A DNA stretch of 64,000 nt, from assembly GCA_001051155.2 (NCBI GenBank), contig JYIP02000008.1:1054001-1118000 (forward strand). The letters run 5' to 3'. This document shows, piece by piece, positions 33,439 through 43,746 of this stretch (the stretch's first letter is position 1; every line of letters begins with the position of its first letter). Origin of the DNA: Chrysoporthe austroafricana (Eukaryota; Ascomycota; Sordariomycetes; Diaporthales; Cryphonectriaceae). The translations under genes were made by a program, and so were the position numbers. The notes beneath the pieces were generated by a model that saw nothing but the letters and a program-made list of their open reading frames with translations, was not told where the DNA came from and did not search any database.

Positions 33439-36400
33439 CTCTGTTGTCGTGGTGCTCAAGAATCCACCAGATGTGGTGGTTCATCCAAGGCAGTGACCTC
33501 GATGCCGAGAGGTCCCATGTAGGTCCTCGGTTGGCCGTAGGCGCACCGGGCTTGGTACGTCACGAGCTATTGGGGGTGGCCAGAAGGCCCGCAGGTAGGT
33601 CTCCCGAACATCTCTGTGAAGAGCTGTAGGCCACAAGCAGCAAGGTTGCTCGTTGGGCGTGGGGATACTTGGATAGTACATGTTGGGCGAAGGCTGTACA
33701 TGGAGCTCACAAGTGAGCAACATACGGGCCGCAGCGGGACAGAGGTTGGTCTGGCCGGTGGCCTTGGTCCACGCATCGATGTGCCGGTGCGTGGAGAGGT
33801 CCACCGCCCGGTGGGTACGCTCACTTCCCTTCTCCATGCCAGGCACCCTTCGGGAACGGTATCCATTGCGGAACCTGCCGCAAAGCTGTGACTGATTCGC
33901 TGGCCTCCGTCAGCTCCGCAAATCACTTCGCAGCCCTTGTCCTGCAGCTGTCAATAATGAGTGTGAGGCGGCAGGGATACATGAGATAACGAAGGCAGCC
34001 GGGGTTGTTGTGAGCACACCAGATCGGCCACCTACAGGACATTGTGAGTGTACAATGTACGGACATACCTTGCCGCCGGTACCTTTCACGCACATCGTCC
34101 ACTAGTGCCCGGAACCTCGAGCCGCGGTGTATATGTTTTCGGCGGGGGTGTCGATGGTGTCTCCTCTGCTGGCGCGAGTCCATTTGCACAGCCGGACGTC
34201 GAGCCCACGGGACTCGTGGATGGGGCATCCTTTGGGCATCACAGCTGTTGGAAGGCTTTTGCATCCTGGGGGATTCCGCGTCTGCGACCGACGGCGCTGC
34301 GGGAAGGCAAGGTCCGCAGGGGAAGCAGATTCCCGGGCCAACGACCACTCAGAGCAGTTGGACCTGCTCACATCGTGTTCATGAGCGTGAGATACACGCT
34401 CCATTGGCATACCTAACCTTGTACACGCGTGGTTGGTGTACCACCTGGCGGTCCATTTGACTATAACCGAGGTACTCTGGTATAGACCCACGTAGAACGA
34501 TGTCGTGCATCAACGCTGAGCCAGAGTTCTGACGAGGGTGACCCAGGAAGAAGTTCCCAAACCCAGGCGTTCTGCTCAAAGACTAGCCGGCGCGATCAAA
34601 TAAGTGTCTTTTGTCGGCTGGGGTTTGGGGCGGGCTGGTTGGACCGCCCCTTCTGCTCACTTTCGCAGCAGACAATGCATTGTCGCGATTGAAAGCCAGC
34701 AGAGTCAGCGGCGGAAGACTAGGTCAGCGCACATGTGCTATGGACAAATGGACAGACTGAAGAGGAGTTCTTCAGGTGTAGTTTTCGTCATGTATGGCTT
34801 GATTGCACTGTTGCGGTTTTGTCCTCCGGTGGAGCCGCGGCCGGGACTGGCATGCTTGCTTGGAACTCGGCAAAAAAAAGTCTGATTGCAGAAGAACTTG
34901 AGTTCGTCTTATCAGCCTGGGCGACAGCGATCCTCCTGTCAGAGGAAGGCCCGCAAATATCCAAATTGGGGGGAGGGGGAGGGTCCTCTGGGCAAGGTGC
35001 ATTTGATGTCGTCTCATCTGGCCGGTTCGGGCAGACTGCGAGCCAGCACCTGCAGCTCGGCACGACAATTTCGGCCCTGCACAATATGGGAGCGCAGGAA
35101 GCCGCACGAGGCGAACACACGCTGCTCCTCGACCAACTGCGCTGGGCGAGAGGCCAAGGTGCAGAGAAGAGCTGGCTTGCGCAGGCCGTACTTGTTGCTC
35201 GGTGAAGCGCGGCATGGCATATATCCATGGATGTCGTGCGACATGCCATCCGTCCTTCCGTGGTACGAATGACACTGTGGAACCTGGTCACCTCGCTGCC
35301 CCATCAGGTGGGAGGATACCTGCTGCCCGGCTGGGCACCAGGTATACCCGGGCAGGTGGAGGTGGAGGTGATCAGGTTGGAACAAGTTGACGCTCGCTCT
35401 CGGGTGTCCTGCCCAGCGGGACCCGAGCCGGTCCAACGAGGTCGATGCACGCTGGTGAGGGTGAAGGGGGCCTGGCTCCCGTGCCGTGCACAGGCGCTTA
35501 AGAGCAGTGGCTGAACAGCTGACAGCATCTCGGTCAACGGCCCCGTTGAGGGACCCGAGCCGGGAAGCTGGGCCCCTTGTCTCGGCATATCGGATCAAGA
35601 TCTGTGCATAATAGCGGGATGACCAGGGCGGCTTTCATCCCGGCGGGGCTCCTACGGTCCAGGTCCCTCCACGGGAGCTTGTGGTAGTGGTTGATAGTAG
35701 CGCTGGTGACAGTGCAGAGCCTCTCTCGCCTCCGGGGTTGCCAATTGCGAGCCTGCTCGAAGCCTGAAGCGGCCCTGGGCCGTGTCCAGATGGATCACTG
35801 CAGCAGGGTAGCCGAGGAATGGATCGCTGAGCAGGGCGGGAATGCCTTCGAGATTGTGGTTGTGGTTTGGGGTTGAGTGATGGATGGACAGCCAGGACAT
35901 GCTTGCCGGGGCGCAGGATATTAAGATGGGGCATCCCGGCCTGCCAGGACATGGAACCCCTGTCGCCAGCCGGGCCCATGATTGGTGCCCAGTACAGACA
36001 GTGGGCCCGCCGTTGAGGACGGGGCCCGTGCACGAACGACGTCTGCATTACGTAAGCCAGGCCATGATCACCTCCCATCTCATCTCCCGCAGCCAGGCAC
36101 GCGGGCTCGTTTATCAGGCATTGTCACCTTGTCCATGCTAGACCCCTCACCTCCTGACATCCAACTAACTACATTGAGCAGAACTCGAAGTATGGCAGCC
36201 GCTCACAAGTGCCCTTGCTCTCGCTCAATAGTAATGTAATGTCCTCTGCGCCCATGCTCGTCTAGCCCGACGTTACATACGGAATCCTTCCGCGGCCCTG
36301 ACCGGCGTCCCGATTCTGCCCTCCGCTGGAGCCAGCTCGGATCAGTCTTCCTGCTCTGGCTGGCCTGGTTTGGGTGCAGATATTCCTCACATCGCAACTG

Positions 36401-37897
36401 GCCGCCTCCTCGCTTAGCAGCCGGTCCTCAGTGCTTCATCTCGTTAGTCTGCCAGTCGGGGGCAGCCGGCGGGCTCGTATCGACAAGTCCGCGGCGCAGT
36501 TCGCCTGCAGAAACCGGGCCGTGGGAGATCCTTGGGTGTCAGTTGAAAAAAGACCCCTTCCTGGACCCGTCCAGCTCCCGAGCCCCGGGCCATCGTCGGT
36601 TCTTGCGTTCTGAGACCAGTGACAAAAACCGGGGCTGTCGTTCTCGTCACTCCCGGACACGCAGTACTGTGCACTCGCTGGCCTGAATCCTTGCGCGGCC
36701 CAGGAATGACCTACTCTGCCCACTCTTCGTGGCGATCGCTCCGGGGACAAGATCATGTGAAGGGTCCAGCGTGTGGAGCGTAAGTACTCCGTGCTCTGTT
36801 CATACTACAGAGAGCCCTTCCGGACTAGATCTCGCCCCCAAATGTCGTCCTTTTCTGCTTTATCAAACTCTCACCTGGGACACTGCTAAAAAAGAAGTGT
36901 CTTGTGTCTCTGCGAAACCGATCCATACCAGAGAACCTGCGGCACCCGCAAGAGCTCCAAGAGCAGCTGCGTCCTCGGAACTGCACCGTGTGCCTGGCTG
37001 CGAAGACGCTCCGGCCCCTCTCTTCGAGTCATGTGTATCTCCGCGGTGTAGCTTTGCAATGCCGCTTGATCAGTCAGTAGGCGCCCGCCCGCCCGCCCGA
37101 ATCGGATCACGGCCTGAGACCCAGCTGGCGCACCGCGCGCTCTCGCGGGCGGAGCAGGGCCCCATCTCCTCTCACCGGTGTCTCAAGAGGGCTCGCCTCG
37201 CCCAATATTATTCCCCCACGGCTGCCGCGACGGCCCTCAAGCCGCACGGCGCGTCTGGGCCAGCTGCGTTCATCGCGCGCGATGCAAGTGTGCCGCATGC
37301 TGCATGCACCATGCGGGCGCTGCATTACATCACTGTCACCCCCGCTTCGGCGCTTGTTGGCGTCAAGAGCCTAGCCCTGAGCCGTCTCCTGAGGTGCCCT
37401 GGGACCAATCAGGACCGAGCCGAGGCGCCTCTCGCTGTTCATCACAACTTCCTCTCGTTGTCCCTGTGTCGACGATTCATGAGATTTCCGTGAAGGCGTG
37501 GCGGGACTTGAGCCACGCGACCTGGCTGGCCCGGGCTGTCTTAGCTCAGCCTTGGTTTCGATTATCGAGAGCCGCGTATTGATAGCGTTGTCAATACTCT
37601 TCTTTCAAGAGCTCTTCCGGTCTGAGCTCGAGGGGGCCGAAAGATTGATGAATACGTGTAGGGATGGGCATGCCGATAGCTCGCGTGTGCCAGCCGATGT
37701 CTGAATATACTTGCCGACTGCACATCTTGGATAAATATAAGGCAAAAGGTCACGGAAGCTTTCATATCATGCCTGTCTTTCGTCACTCCCAGCAGAAATA
37801 CATATCAAAACCATACCTTATTGGGCCAACACTGGCGTCTACACATGGCTACGACATATATTATATCTAAAGCCCGGTCTGCACGTCTCTTTCTTCA

Positions 37898-38733
37898 ATG
37901 TCAACCTCAGCGGTACTTATGCAGGAACTTGAGGCGAACGGCCCTGACGGCGGCGCGGCGGTCACTGGCGTGGACGACCTGCTAGTACACGACACATCTG
38001 TGAAGATCCAAGTACGTGCCGTGGCACTGGCCCTGACCGACTATTAGACCTTTCTCCACTTCACCCAGGGCGGCGAGGATTTTGGCTGTGGCGTGGCGGG
38101 AAAGGTCGAGGAGATTGGCTCGCGGGCGAAGGCGCAGGCACATATGGCTGACCGACACCTTTCCCTTGCCCAGTCTTTTGGCCAATGTGTGCGCGCGGGT
38201 CCAACCCGGCGACCGCACAGCTGGGCTGGCGCCCGTCTGCGACGACTACTGCAGAGGAGGATGACAGTGGGTAGATCCGTCAAGGTATTGGGGATGAGCT
38301 AATGTGTGCTTTCGATATCGTCACCAACGAGGCGAGTATGAAGTCCTGCGCTGACGCACTTGCAGATAGGAGCATGGATAGCTTGCAGCCCCGGGCCACG
38401 GTGCCCTCCCTGTGAGGTTTTCCCAGGGTATGAACAAGCTACGCTAGTCCAATGCCTCACATACCAGCAAGTCTTCGGAGGAGTGATGTCGATGTTCACA
38501 TCACTTCCATCTATAGCGTTGTCGGAGAAACGCCCATCAAGTATGGCAAGGTTGTAGGAGGAGAGCCAGCAGAGAGCTGCTTCGGGCTTTGACAGATCGC
38601 ATGGTCAACGAGGGCAAGCTCAAAACGCATGATGTTGAGATGCGACCTGGCAGGCTCGAGGCAGTCGTGTCGGGGCTAGAGAACCCGAACCCATGGAAGG
38701 ATCAAGGGGCACAAGCGTGTATACACTCTCTGT
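37898..38733 (+). pseudogene. Decayed MDR zinc-binding oxidoreductase / enoyl reductase-like gene
   Basis: Successive fragments in three frames follow the order of a fungal medium-chain dehydrogenase/reductase of the trans-enoyl-reductase type. An N-terminal piece from the ATG at 37898 (VKIQVRAVALALTDY) ends at TAG 38045-38047. Then come GGEDFGCGVAGKVEEIGSRA (38069 onward), CAFDIVTNEASMKSCADALA (about 38307), SIYSVVGETPIKYGKVVGG (about 38509), LRALTDRMVNEGKLKTHDVE (about 38584) and a C-terminal KGHKRVYTL in another frame near 38703. The middle (cofactor-binding GxGxxG region) is largely missing. Multiple stops and frameshifts mean it cannot make an enzyme. Such reductases often partner polyketide synthases, but no such gene is present here. 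Confidence 0.75.
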
Positions 38734-40046
38734 AGACCATGTAATTTAACGATGTTGATTCAGTGTCCTCTACTGCGGTAGCAGTACCTAGTTTGTAAGA
38801 ACCAACAGCCTCGCGTCGCCGCTAGGCGAGCCCTGTCGACACACCAACAGAAGTTCCAGAGCAGCGTCTTATGGGCCGCTCCGGGGAGGGTGTGTTGCAT
38901 CTGCACAGACACAAAGGCGTATATGGTGCCGTTGGCACGTTCAATAAAGTCTCATTGGGCGTTGGGACGGCGTCAGCATTTAATTGCTTGCTTCAACACG
39001 CGGAACGTAGCCGCAGACCCAGACTGTCGGAGCCGCCTCGAGTCGAATCTACCACCTTTCATACCGTCAACCACACTCCAAACGGCTTTTGTGATCTATA
39101 GGCTGTGGTGATCATCACGAAGGCTCAATATGTGTGCGAGGGGTCCAGGCGACGATAGTGCGAGGGAGAGAGACGCCAAGTAACCCTCTTTCTCGAAAAC
39201 CTCCCACACAACCTAGGCCCCCGATATTCCCCCTATCTCATGCAGCCATACGACCGCCTCGTCGGTGAGACAATGCCGGTCGTGCTGCGGATGTTGGTCG
39301 ACATCGATACAAGCACCCAATATCATGCCCTCTGTCGCCTACCCCATGCAGGCTATACGCTATGAGGAGGTGGTGGGCCAGGCCTGGGCGCCGGTGGTCA
39401 TCCGGTCCCCTCACGCCAGCCCAAGCAGGACAGCGCTGGCCCACGTTCTGTCCCAAGACACCCTCCTCCACGGACGCGGGCAGGGTGCTCGCCGGCTCAT
39501 CTCCCTCTCCTCCACATCGTCGCGCAGGAGCCATGCAGAAGCACCCTGCCAGCCGCCATTTCCTGACCTCCATGCCTGCTGGGCCGGTGCTGTCGACGTG
39601 ATGGAATCGCCGCCGTGCAGATGGTGCCTCTTGGTGCAGCATCGCGGGCTCCACAAAAGACGCCACGATGGGCACGCCCGCGCCCGCATCGCCGTGCCTC
39701 TGGGGGCGGCCGCCGTCGCCAGCGTCGCATCCCACCTCCCTCCACGACCTCTAGGGCATGCCGGCGGTCAGGCCTGGTGCGGTGCGCACGACTCGACGGC
39801 AGGCAGCCTGACCGGGCACCGGCGAGGTTCAGGGGTCAGTAGTAGCTGTTGTTCACGAGCTACTCACATCTCGGACGGGCCCAGGCCGGGACAGTCACGC
39901 GGATGTAACGCGGAATCAAGGATCCAAGGGCACGCCGACGCCTCGCGCCTGGCTAGGAGGAGGGGAATACCTCCTCGATACTGCCGTGCGGTTGGTCTCG
40001 TCCAACGGCATCATAGCATCGTCAACCGTCGTACGCCTCCCGCCTC

Positions 40047-40122
40047 CCCTCCTCCTCCTGCTCCTCCTCCTGCTGCTCCTCCTCCTCCTCCTCCTCCTCC
40101 TCCTCCTGCTGCTGCTGCTGCA
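40047..40122. repeat. (CTC/CTG)n trinucleotide repeat
   Basis: About 25 CTC/CTG triplets. In one frame it reads poly-Leu, in another poly-Pro then poly-Ala, which explains the artificial long frames through this area. Confidence 0.9.
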
Positions 40123-41083
40123 GCTATTGCTCCCCCCCTTCCTATGCGCGCCCATGCCACACCCACTCGGCAGTTCCCCCGCCGCCAAAGCACACAAAGG
40201 TCCCCAGACCCAGCCGGGGACCAGCCCGTGACAACCGGATGGACTGCACATGACGATCCCCAGGGACAATCCTCGAGGGCGGCAGGGGCGCAGCCCAGCG
40301 CGCGCAATCAGTCTGCGTCGGGGTAATCTCGGCGGCGGCGCAGACAAGAGCTCCTAGGCATGCAGACCACCATCACCAACGCCTCTCCTGAGGGAGGAGG
40401 AGCCCACCTCCCCAGCAGCGCCCGCAAGCGTCGAGACAAGTGAGCTACCGCGGAGGGACTTGGGGGGTACGTCGGGGTACTTGACGTGTCGATGTAGCGC
40501 GACACCGAAGGGTTGACGAACCGGTGTGACGGTGTGCGCTGCGGCGCACTCGCGGACGCAGTGTTCGTCTCGCCCCCCTCGCCCGCCGAGTGGGCATCAC
40601 TTATCTCTACGGGCAGGTCCCTGACCCGGCGTCTCCTCATCGGAGGTCAAAGGCTGCGCAGTATCGCGGCCCCAGGTGTCTGTTGGGATGGACTCGACGT
40701 CTCCTGGCCGAGCACCCAACAGCCGCCGGCCAAGGACACTTATCCGCGCAGGCACAGGCCCAACTGGGTTTCGAGCCCGTCTCCCTGGGTCTGGGAGGGC
40801 TGTCTGGCGGTTGACCTTGTCACGCCGGGAGCATCCAACAGGTCGGGCTCTCCCTGGCGCCATCCAGAACGGCTGCTTCCGGGGCCACATCGCCAACGGA
40901 CGCAGACGAGCAGAAGCAGGCAGAACGTCGCTGCTGCGGCCGGCGCTCTGAGGGCGGGCAGTCAAGCCACGGGACGCTTGCGGCGCAGGCGGACCAAGTG
41001 TCTCAAGCCACAACAGTTCCCCCAGGCTCTGGCCGCGACGAAAGAAGGGCTCTTCTGCACCGGGGGCCCTGCAGCAAGCGCGT

Positions 41084-41107
41084 GCCTGGCCTGGCCTGGC
41101 CTGGCCT
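41084..41107. repeat. (GGCCT)n pentanucleotide repeat
   Basis: Four to five GGCCT units in the desert. Confidence 0.85.
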
Positions 41108-41882
41108 CCCCCCATCCTGCAGAGACGTCAGCCTTCGGCCCAGAGCAGCATTCCTCCGACCCGGGGAACCCCTCCCCTTTCGCCCTTGGCTGCCGGAACG
41201 AGACGTCTGGCCTAGGCGGCGGCGGCGGCGTAGGAGGGCCTGGCATGAGGTCGCAACAGACGTCCCGGGAAATCCTCTTGACGTCCCCTGGCGGACCAAT
41301 CACGGCCCTCGCAGACCCGACGAGGTGCCTCCGACCCCAGATCTACCCCGGATTCCAGTTCCGAACGGTGTCGTTGCCGACTCCTCGCGGAGCCGCAAGC
41401 GTTTACTCCACCTCTGACATCCTCCTTCGATATCAGATCAGTCCATCTCTGCATCGTGGTTGTTGGGAGCAGCGCGAGGGCGTCGACGCCCTGGGGCTGG
41501 GCGCAGACGACGACGACCCCCCGCCCCAGCCTCCCTCCCCTGGCCCTCCCTCGAAGACAGGAGAGGATTCCGTACCCCGCTTTTATCTCCTTACCTCGGA
41601 TAACGATGGCCCATCCTCGCGCGCACTCTGCTTCCCTTCGCCCATGGCCAATGGCGTGCCCACGTTCCTTCGCAGCGGTGGAATGCAGGGACCCGGGGGG
41701 ACCGTGGGGTCAGATTGGCCCGGGGGCCTCTCTGGCAGCAGCCGCGCTGGCAGGAAAGTATCAGGGTGAGAAACCCCCGTTTTGATGACAACGGGAACGT
41801 GGCAGCGCAGGGAGAGAGATAAGCCAAGCGGGCCAAGGAAGAAGCTCTGTCGCGCCCCCGGGGGGTTTCCTTCAAGGTTCGC

Positions 41883-42208
41883 CGGCCAACATGACGACAT
41901 TCCCTCGCGCGCTGGCATTCCCCTGCCCGGCCTACGCAAACAACACGTGGACGCCTACGTCTAGCGAGACAGACGCAGGGCCTTGGAGGGGGGGGACAGG
42001 TGTATCAGGGAGAATGAATATCTATCGCCGGGGGGGGGGGGGGGGGACNCGGCCAACATGGCGACTTTCCCTCGCGGGCCGTCTTTCCCCGCCCCGGCCT
42101 ACGAAAACACCACTGGGACGCCTATTTTTAGGGAGACGGACCCGGGGCTTGGGAGGGGGGGGACGGGGGATACCGGGGGAATGGATGGCTCTGGCCGGGG
42201 GGGGGGGG
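41883..42208. repeat. Diverged tandem duplication, ~160-bp unit, two copies
   Basis: Copy 1 (41883-42046) and copy 2 (42050-42208) both begin CGGCCAACATG, share CCTACG, GGACGCCTA, GAGAC and GGAGGGGGGGGAC blocks in the same order, and end in a long G run (17 and 12). The translated versions also match in one frame (e.g. TTFPRALAFPCPAY versus ATFPRGPSFPAPAY). An N sits at 42049, at the junction. It may be a real old duplication or an assembly artefact from an error-rich read. Confidence 0.75.
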
Positions 42209-42351
42209 AGACCAGGCCAAGACCTGCCCGTCTGTCTGTTGTGTCTGCATGTCTGTCACATGTGCATAGCGCGCAGGCCCCCTGCCAGATAGCCTGCTGC
42301 TGGGAGGCATGCAGTGGGTACATACGGCCTGGTCGCGGCGGGTGTTTGAAA

Positions 42352-42371
42352 AAGAGAGAGAGAGAGAGAGG
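42352..42371. repeat. (GA)n microsatellite
   Basis: About nine to ten GA units. Confidence 0.85.
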
Positions 42372-42796
42372 AAGGGAGAAAGAAAAAAGAAGGACTGCAG
42401 GATCAGATCCGATCTGCAGTCATTACTCGAGCTCCCTGCCAAGATCCATCTCACTGGCCCTTGCGCCTGTCTCTCCGCCCGCCCCGCGCCTGGCGCACCA
42501 CCCCCCGGCCCATTTCTGGCTTGATGCTGCTGGCCGCCGCCGCTGTCTCTGCTTGGGTATCACGAGATAGACAGCTGGCGGGCTGGCGGGCTGGGCGTGG
42601 TGGGTGGGCAGACAAGCACTCCGGATCACCCGGCGAGCTTGCTGGGATGGACGCTTTGGGCAACTCTACCCGCCCGCCTTCACGTCCATATAAGGTTGGC
42701 CCCCTCCTCCCAAGGCTCGAGGTGGTGGTGTGAGCTGCTTGCTGTCTCCGTCCTTTGTTCTTCTCTTCACCATCAGCTCCCAAGCCTATCTGTCTG

Positions 42797-42830
42797 TCCA
42801 TCCATCCATCCATCCACCCACCCACCCATC
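42797..42830. repeat. (CATC)n/(CACC)n microsatellite in the leader of the small gene
   Basis: Tetranucleotide repeat about 230 bp upstream of the ATG at 43056, within a pyrimidine-rich stretch that is probably promoter or 5' leader. Confidence 0.85.
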
Positions 42831-43055
42831 CGTCCCGTCCCGCGTCCAGCAAGAGGCGCCACCGCAAACGTCAGCCAGCTCTCCCGCTCCTCAGCACTCT
42901 GCGCCAGCTCCCCTCTACAACTCCAGGCCTTCCTGGTACAGACCCGGTCCATCTCTCCTCCAGCACACAGGAGAACGAAAGATATACCACGCGCCAGCCA
43001 GCACACACACATACACACGCCCACACAAGAGCTCCTCTACTCTACGGCCCTCAAG

Positions 43056-43313
43056 ATGTCTGCCAACCGGACCCCCCTCCTCAACTTCCTGCCCCTCGGC
43101 CCCGTCACCTCGGCCTCTTTCCCCAAGCCCCAGCAGGCCCAGGCCGCCGGCGCCGCTGAGCCCGCCGCCGAGCACAAGCGGCGCAGCTCCTCGCTCAGCA
43201 GCGACGGCAAGTCCCCCAACTACCGCGTCCTGAAGGTGGCGCCCGTCCACTACGGCGAGCACCCTGGCGAGCACAAGGACGACTGGCATGAGATCGAGGT
43301 CGCCGTCGAGTGA
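43056..43313 (+). CDS. Small conserved fungal protein, 85 aa, function unknown
   Basis: Single exon from ATG 43056 to TGA 43311-43313. The sequence starts MSANRTPLLNFLPLGP, has an Ala/Gln-rich stretch, a possible basophilic phosphosite region KRRSSSLSSDGK, then YRVLKVAPVHYGEHPGEHKD and an acidic end (EIEVAVE). The pattern of an N-terminal LLNFLPLGPV and a C-terminal VHYGEHPxEHKxD block is one I associate with small uncharacterised proteins of Sordariomycetes. No signal peptide or membrane segment is visible. It is the only intact gene recognised in roughly 21 kb. The frame is open upstream but without ATG. The context AAGATGTCT and a CT-rich leader favour this start. Confidence 0.7.
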   Translation: MSANRTPLLNFLPLGPVTSASFPKPQQAQAAGAAEPAAEHKRRSSSLSSDGKSPNYRVLKVAPVHYGEHPGEHKDDWHEIEVAVE

Positions 43314-43612
43314 ACATGGCGACCACCCCACCACCACCACCACCACCACCGCGTCCAGCGGGCGCGATGCGATCCATCGTCCAGTCCACCCACCAGCCAA
43401 TCAACTGGTCGGTCGGCCGCACGGTGCTGCAAGGCCGGCCGTCCTCGAGCGGGCCTTCACGAACGGGGGGGGGGCCCTGACCCAGCACCGCAGCCTCGAC
43501 TTCCTTTTTCCCCCAATCTCTTTTTTTTGACGAAGTTTCCTTGACGGATCTATCTCGGGTGTCGGTGGTCTATGGGTATCACGATTCCATTTGTCAAGCA
43601 TAGATAACTCGC

Positions 43613-43664
<52 letters not shown>

Positions 43665-43691
43665 GTATAAGTGACGAGGTGTGAGAAAATN

Positions 43692-43746
<55 letters not shown>

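Larger units (their letters stand above)
27301..37897. other. GC-rich gene desert, left part
   Basis: About 10.6 kb with no supported gene. Many overlapping open frames exist on both strands, as expected from high GC, but they are Arg/Pro/Ser/Ala-rich, mostly lack ATG starts and show no conserved motifs. The region is dotted with simple repeats (29503, 33003, 33399). Minus-strand tracts at 33480-34580 look slightly protein-like but are unidentified. Confidence 0.5.
38734..43055. other. GC-rich gene desert, right part, and upstream region of the small gene
   Basis: No intact gene is supported. A protein-like but unidentified tract lies at 38850-39111 (HLIACFNTRNVAADP). Long frames at 39265-40326 and 40513-41769 are rejected for composition and lack of a proper start. 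Repeats include a triplet tract at 40047, a GGCCT tract at 41084, a diverged tandem duplication at 41883-42208 and CATC/CACC units at 42797. A CATATAAGG near 42687 is a possible TATA element for the gene at 43056. Confidence 0.5.

Noticed and set aside
33481..34579. Slightly protein-like minus-strand tracts in several frames
   Set aside because: Could not be joined, lack any motif I recognise, and are not clearly above the background of GC-rich frames.
34735..35205. 156-codon plus-strand frame
   Set aside because: No start codon in good context and no conserved pattern. Overlapped by equally long minus-strand frames.
36729..37493. 254-codon open frame on the plus strand
   Set aside because: GTG start, biased composition, no family features, inside the desert.
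39265..40326. 353-codon open frame on the plus strand
   Set aside because: Its most striking part (Pro and Ala runs) is just the CTC/CTG microsatellite. No conserved motif.
40513..41769. 418-codon open frame on the plus strand
   Set aside because: Starts at TTG, is Pro/Ser/Gly/Arg-rich throughout with no recognisable domain, and similar long frames overlap it on the other strand. Explained by high GC.
42597..43055. Upstream extension of the small gene's frame
   Set aside because: No ATG in frame, pyrimidine-rich leader composition and a microsatellite. Open by chance.
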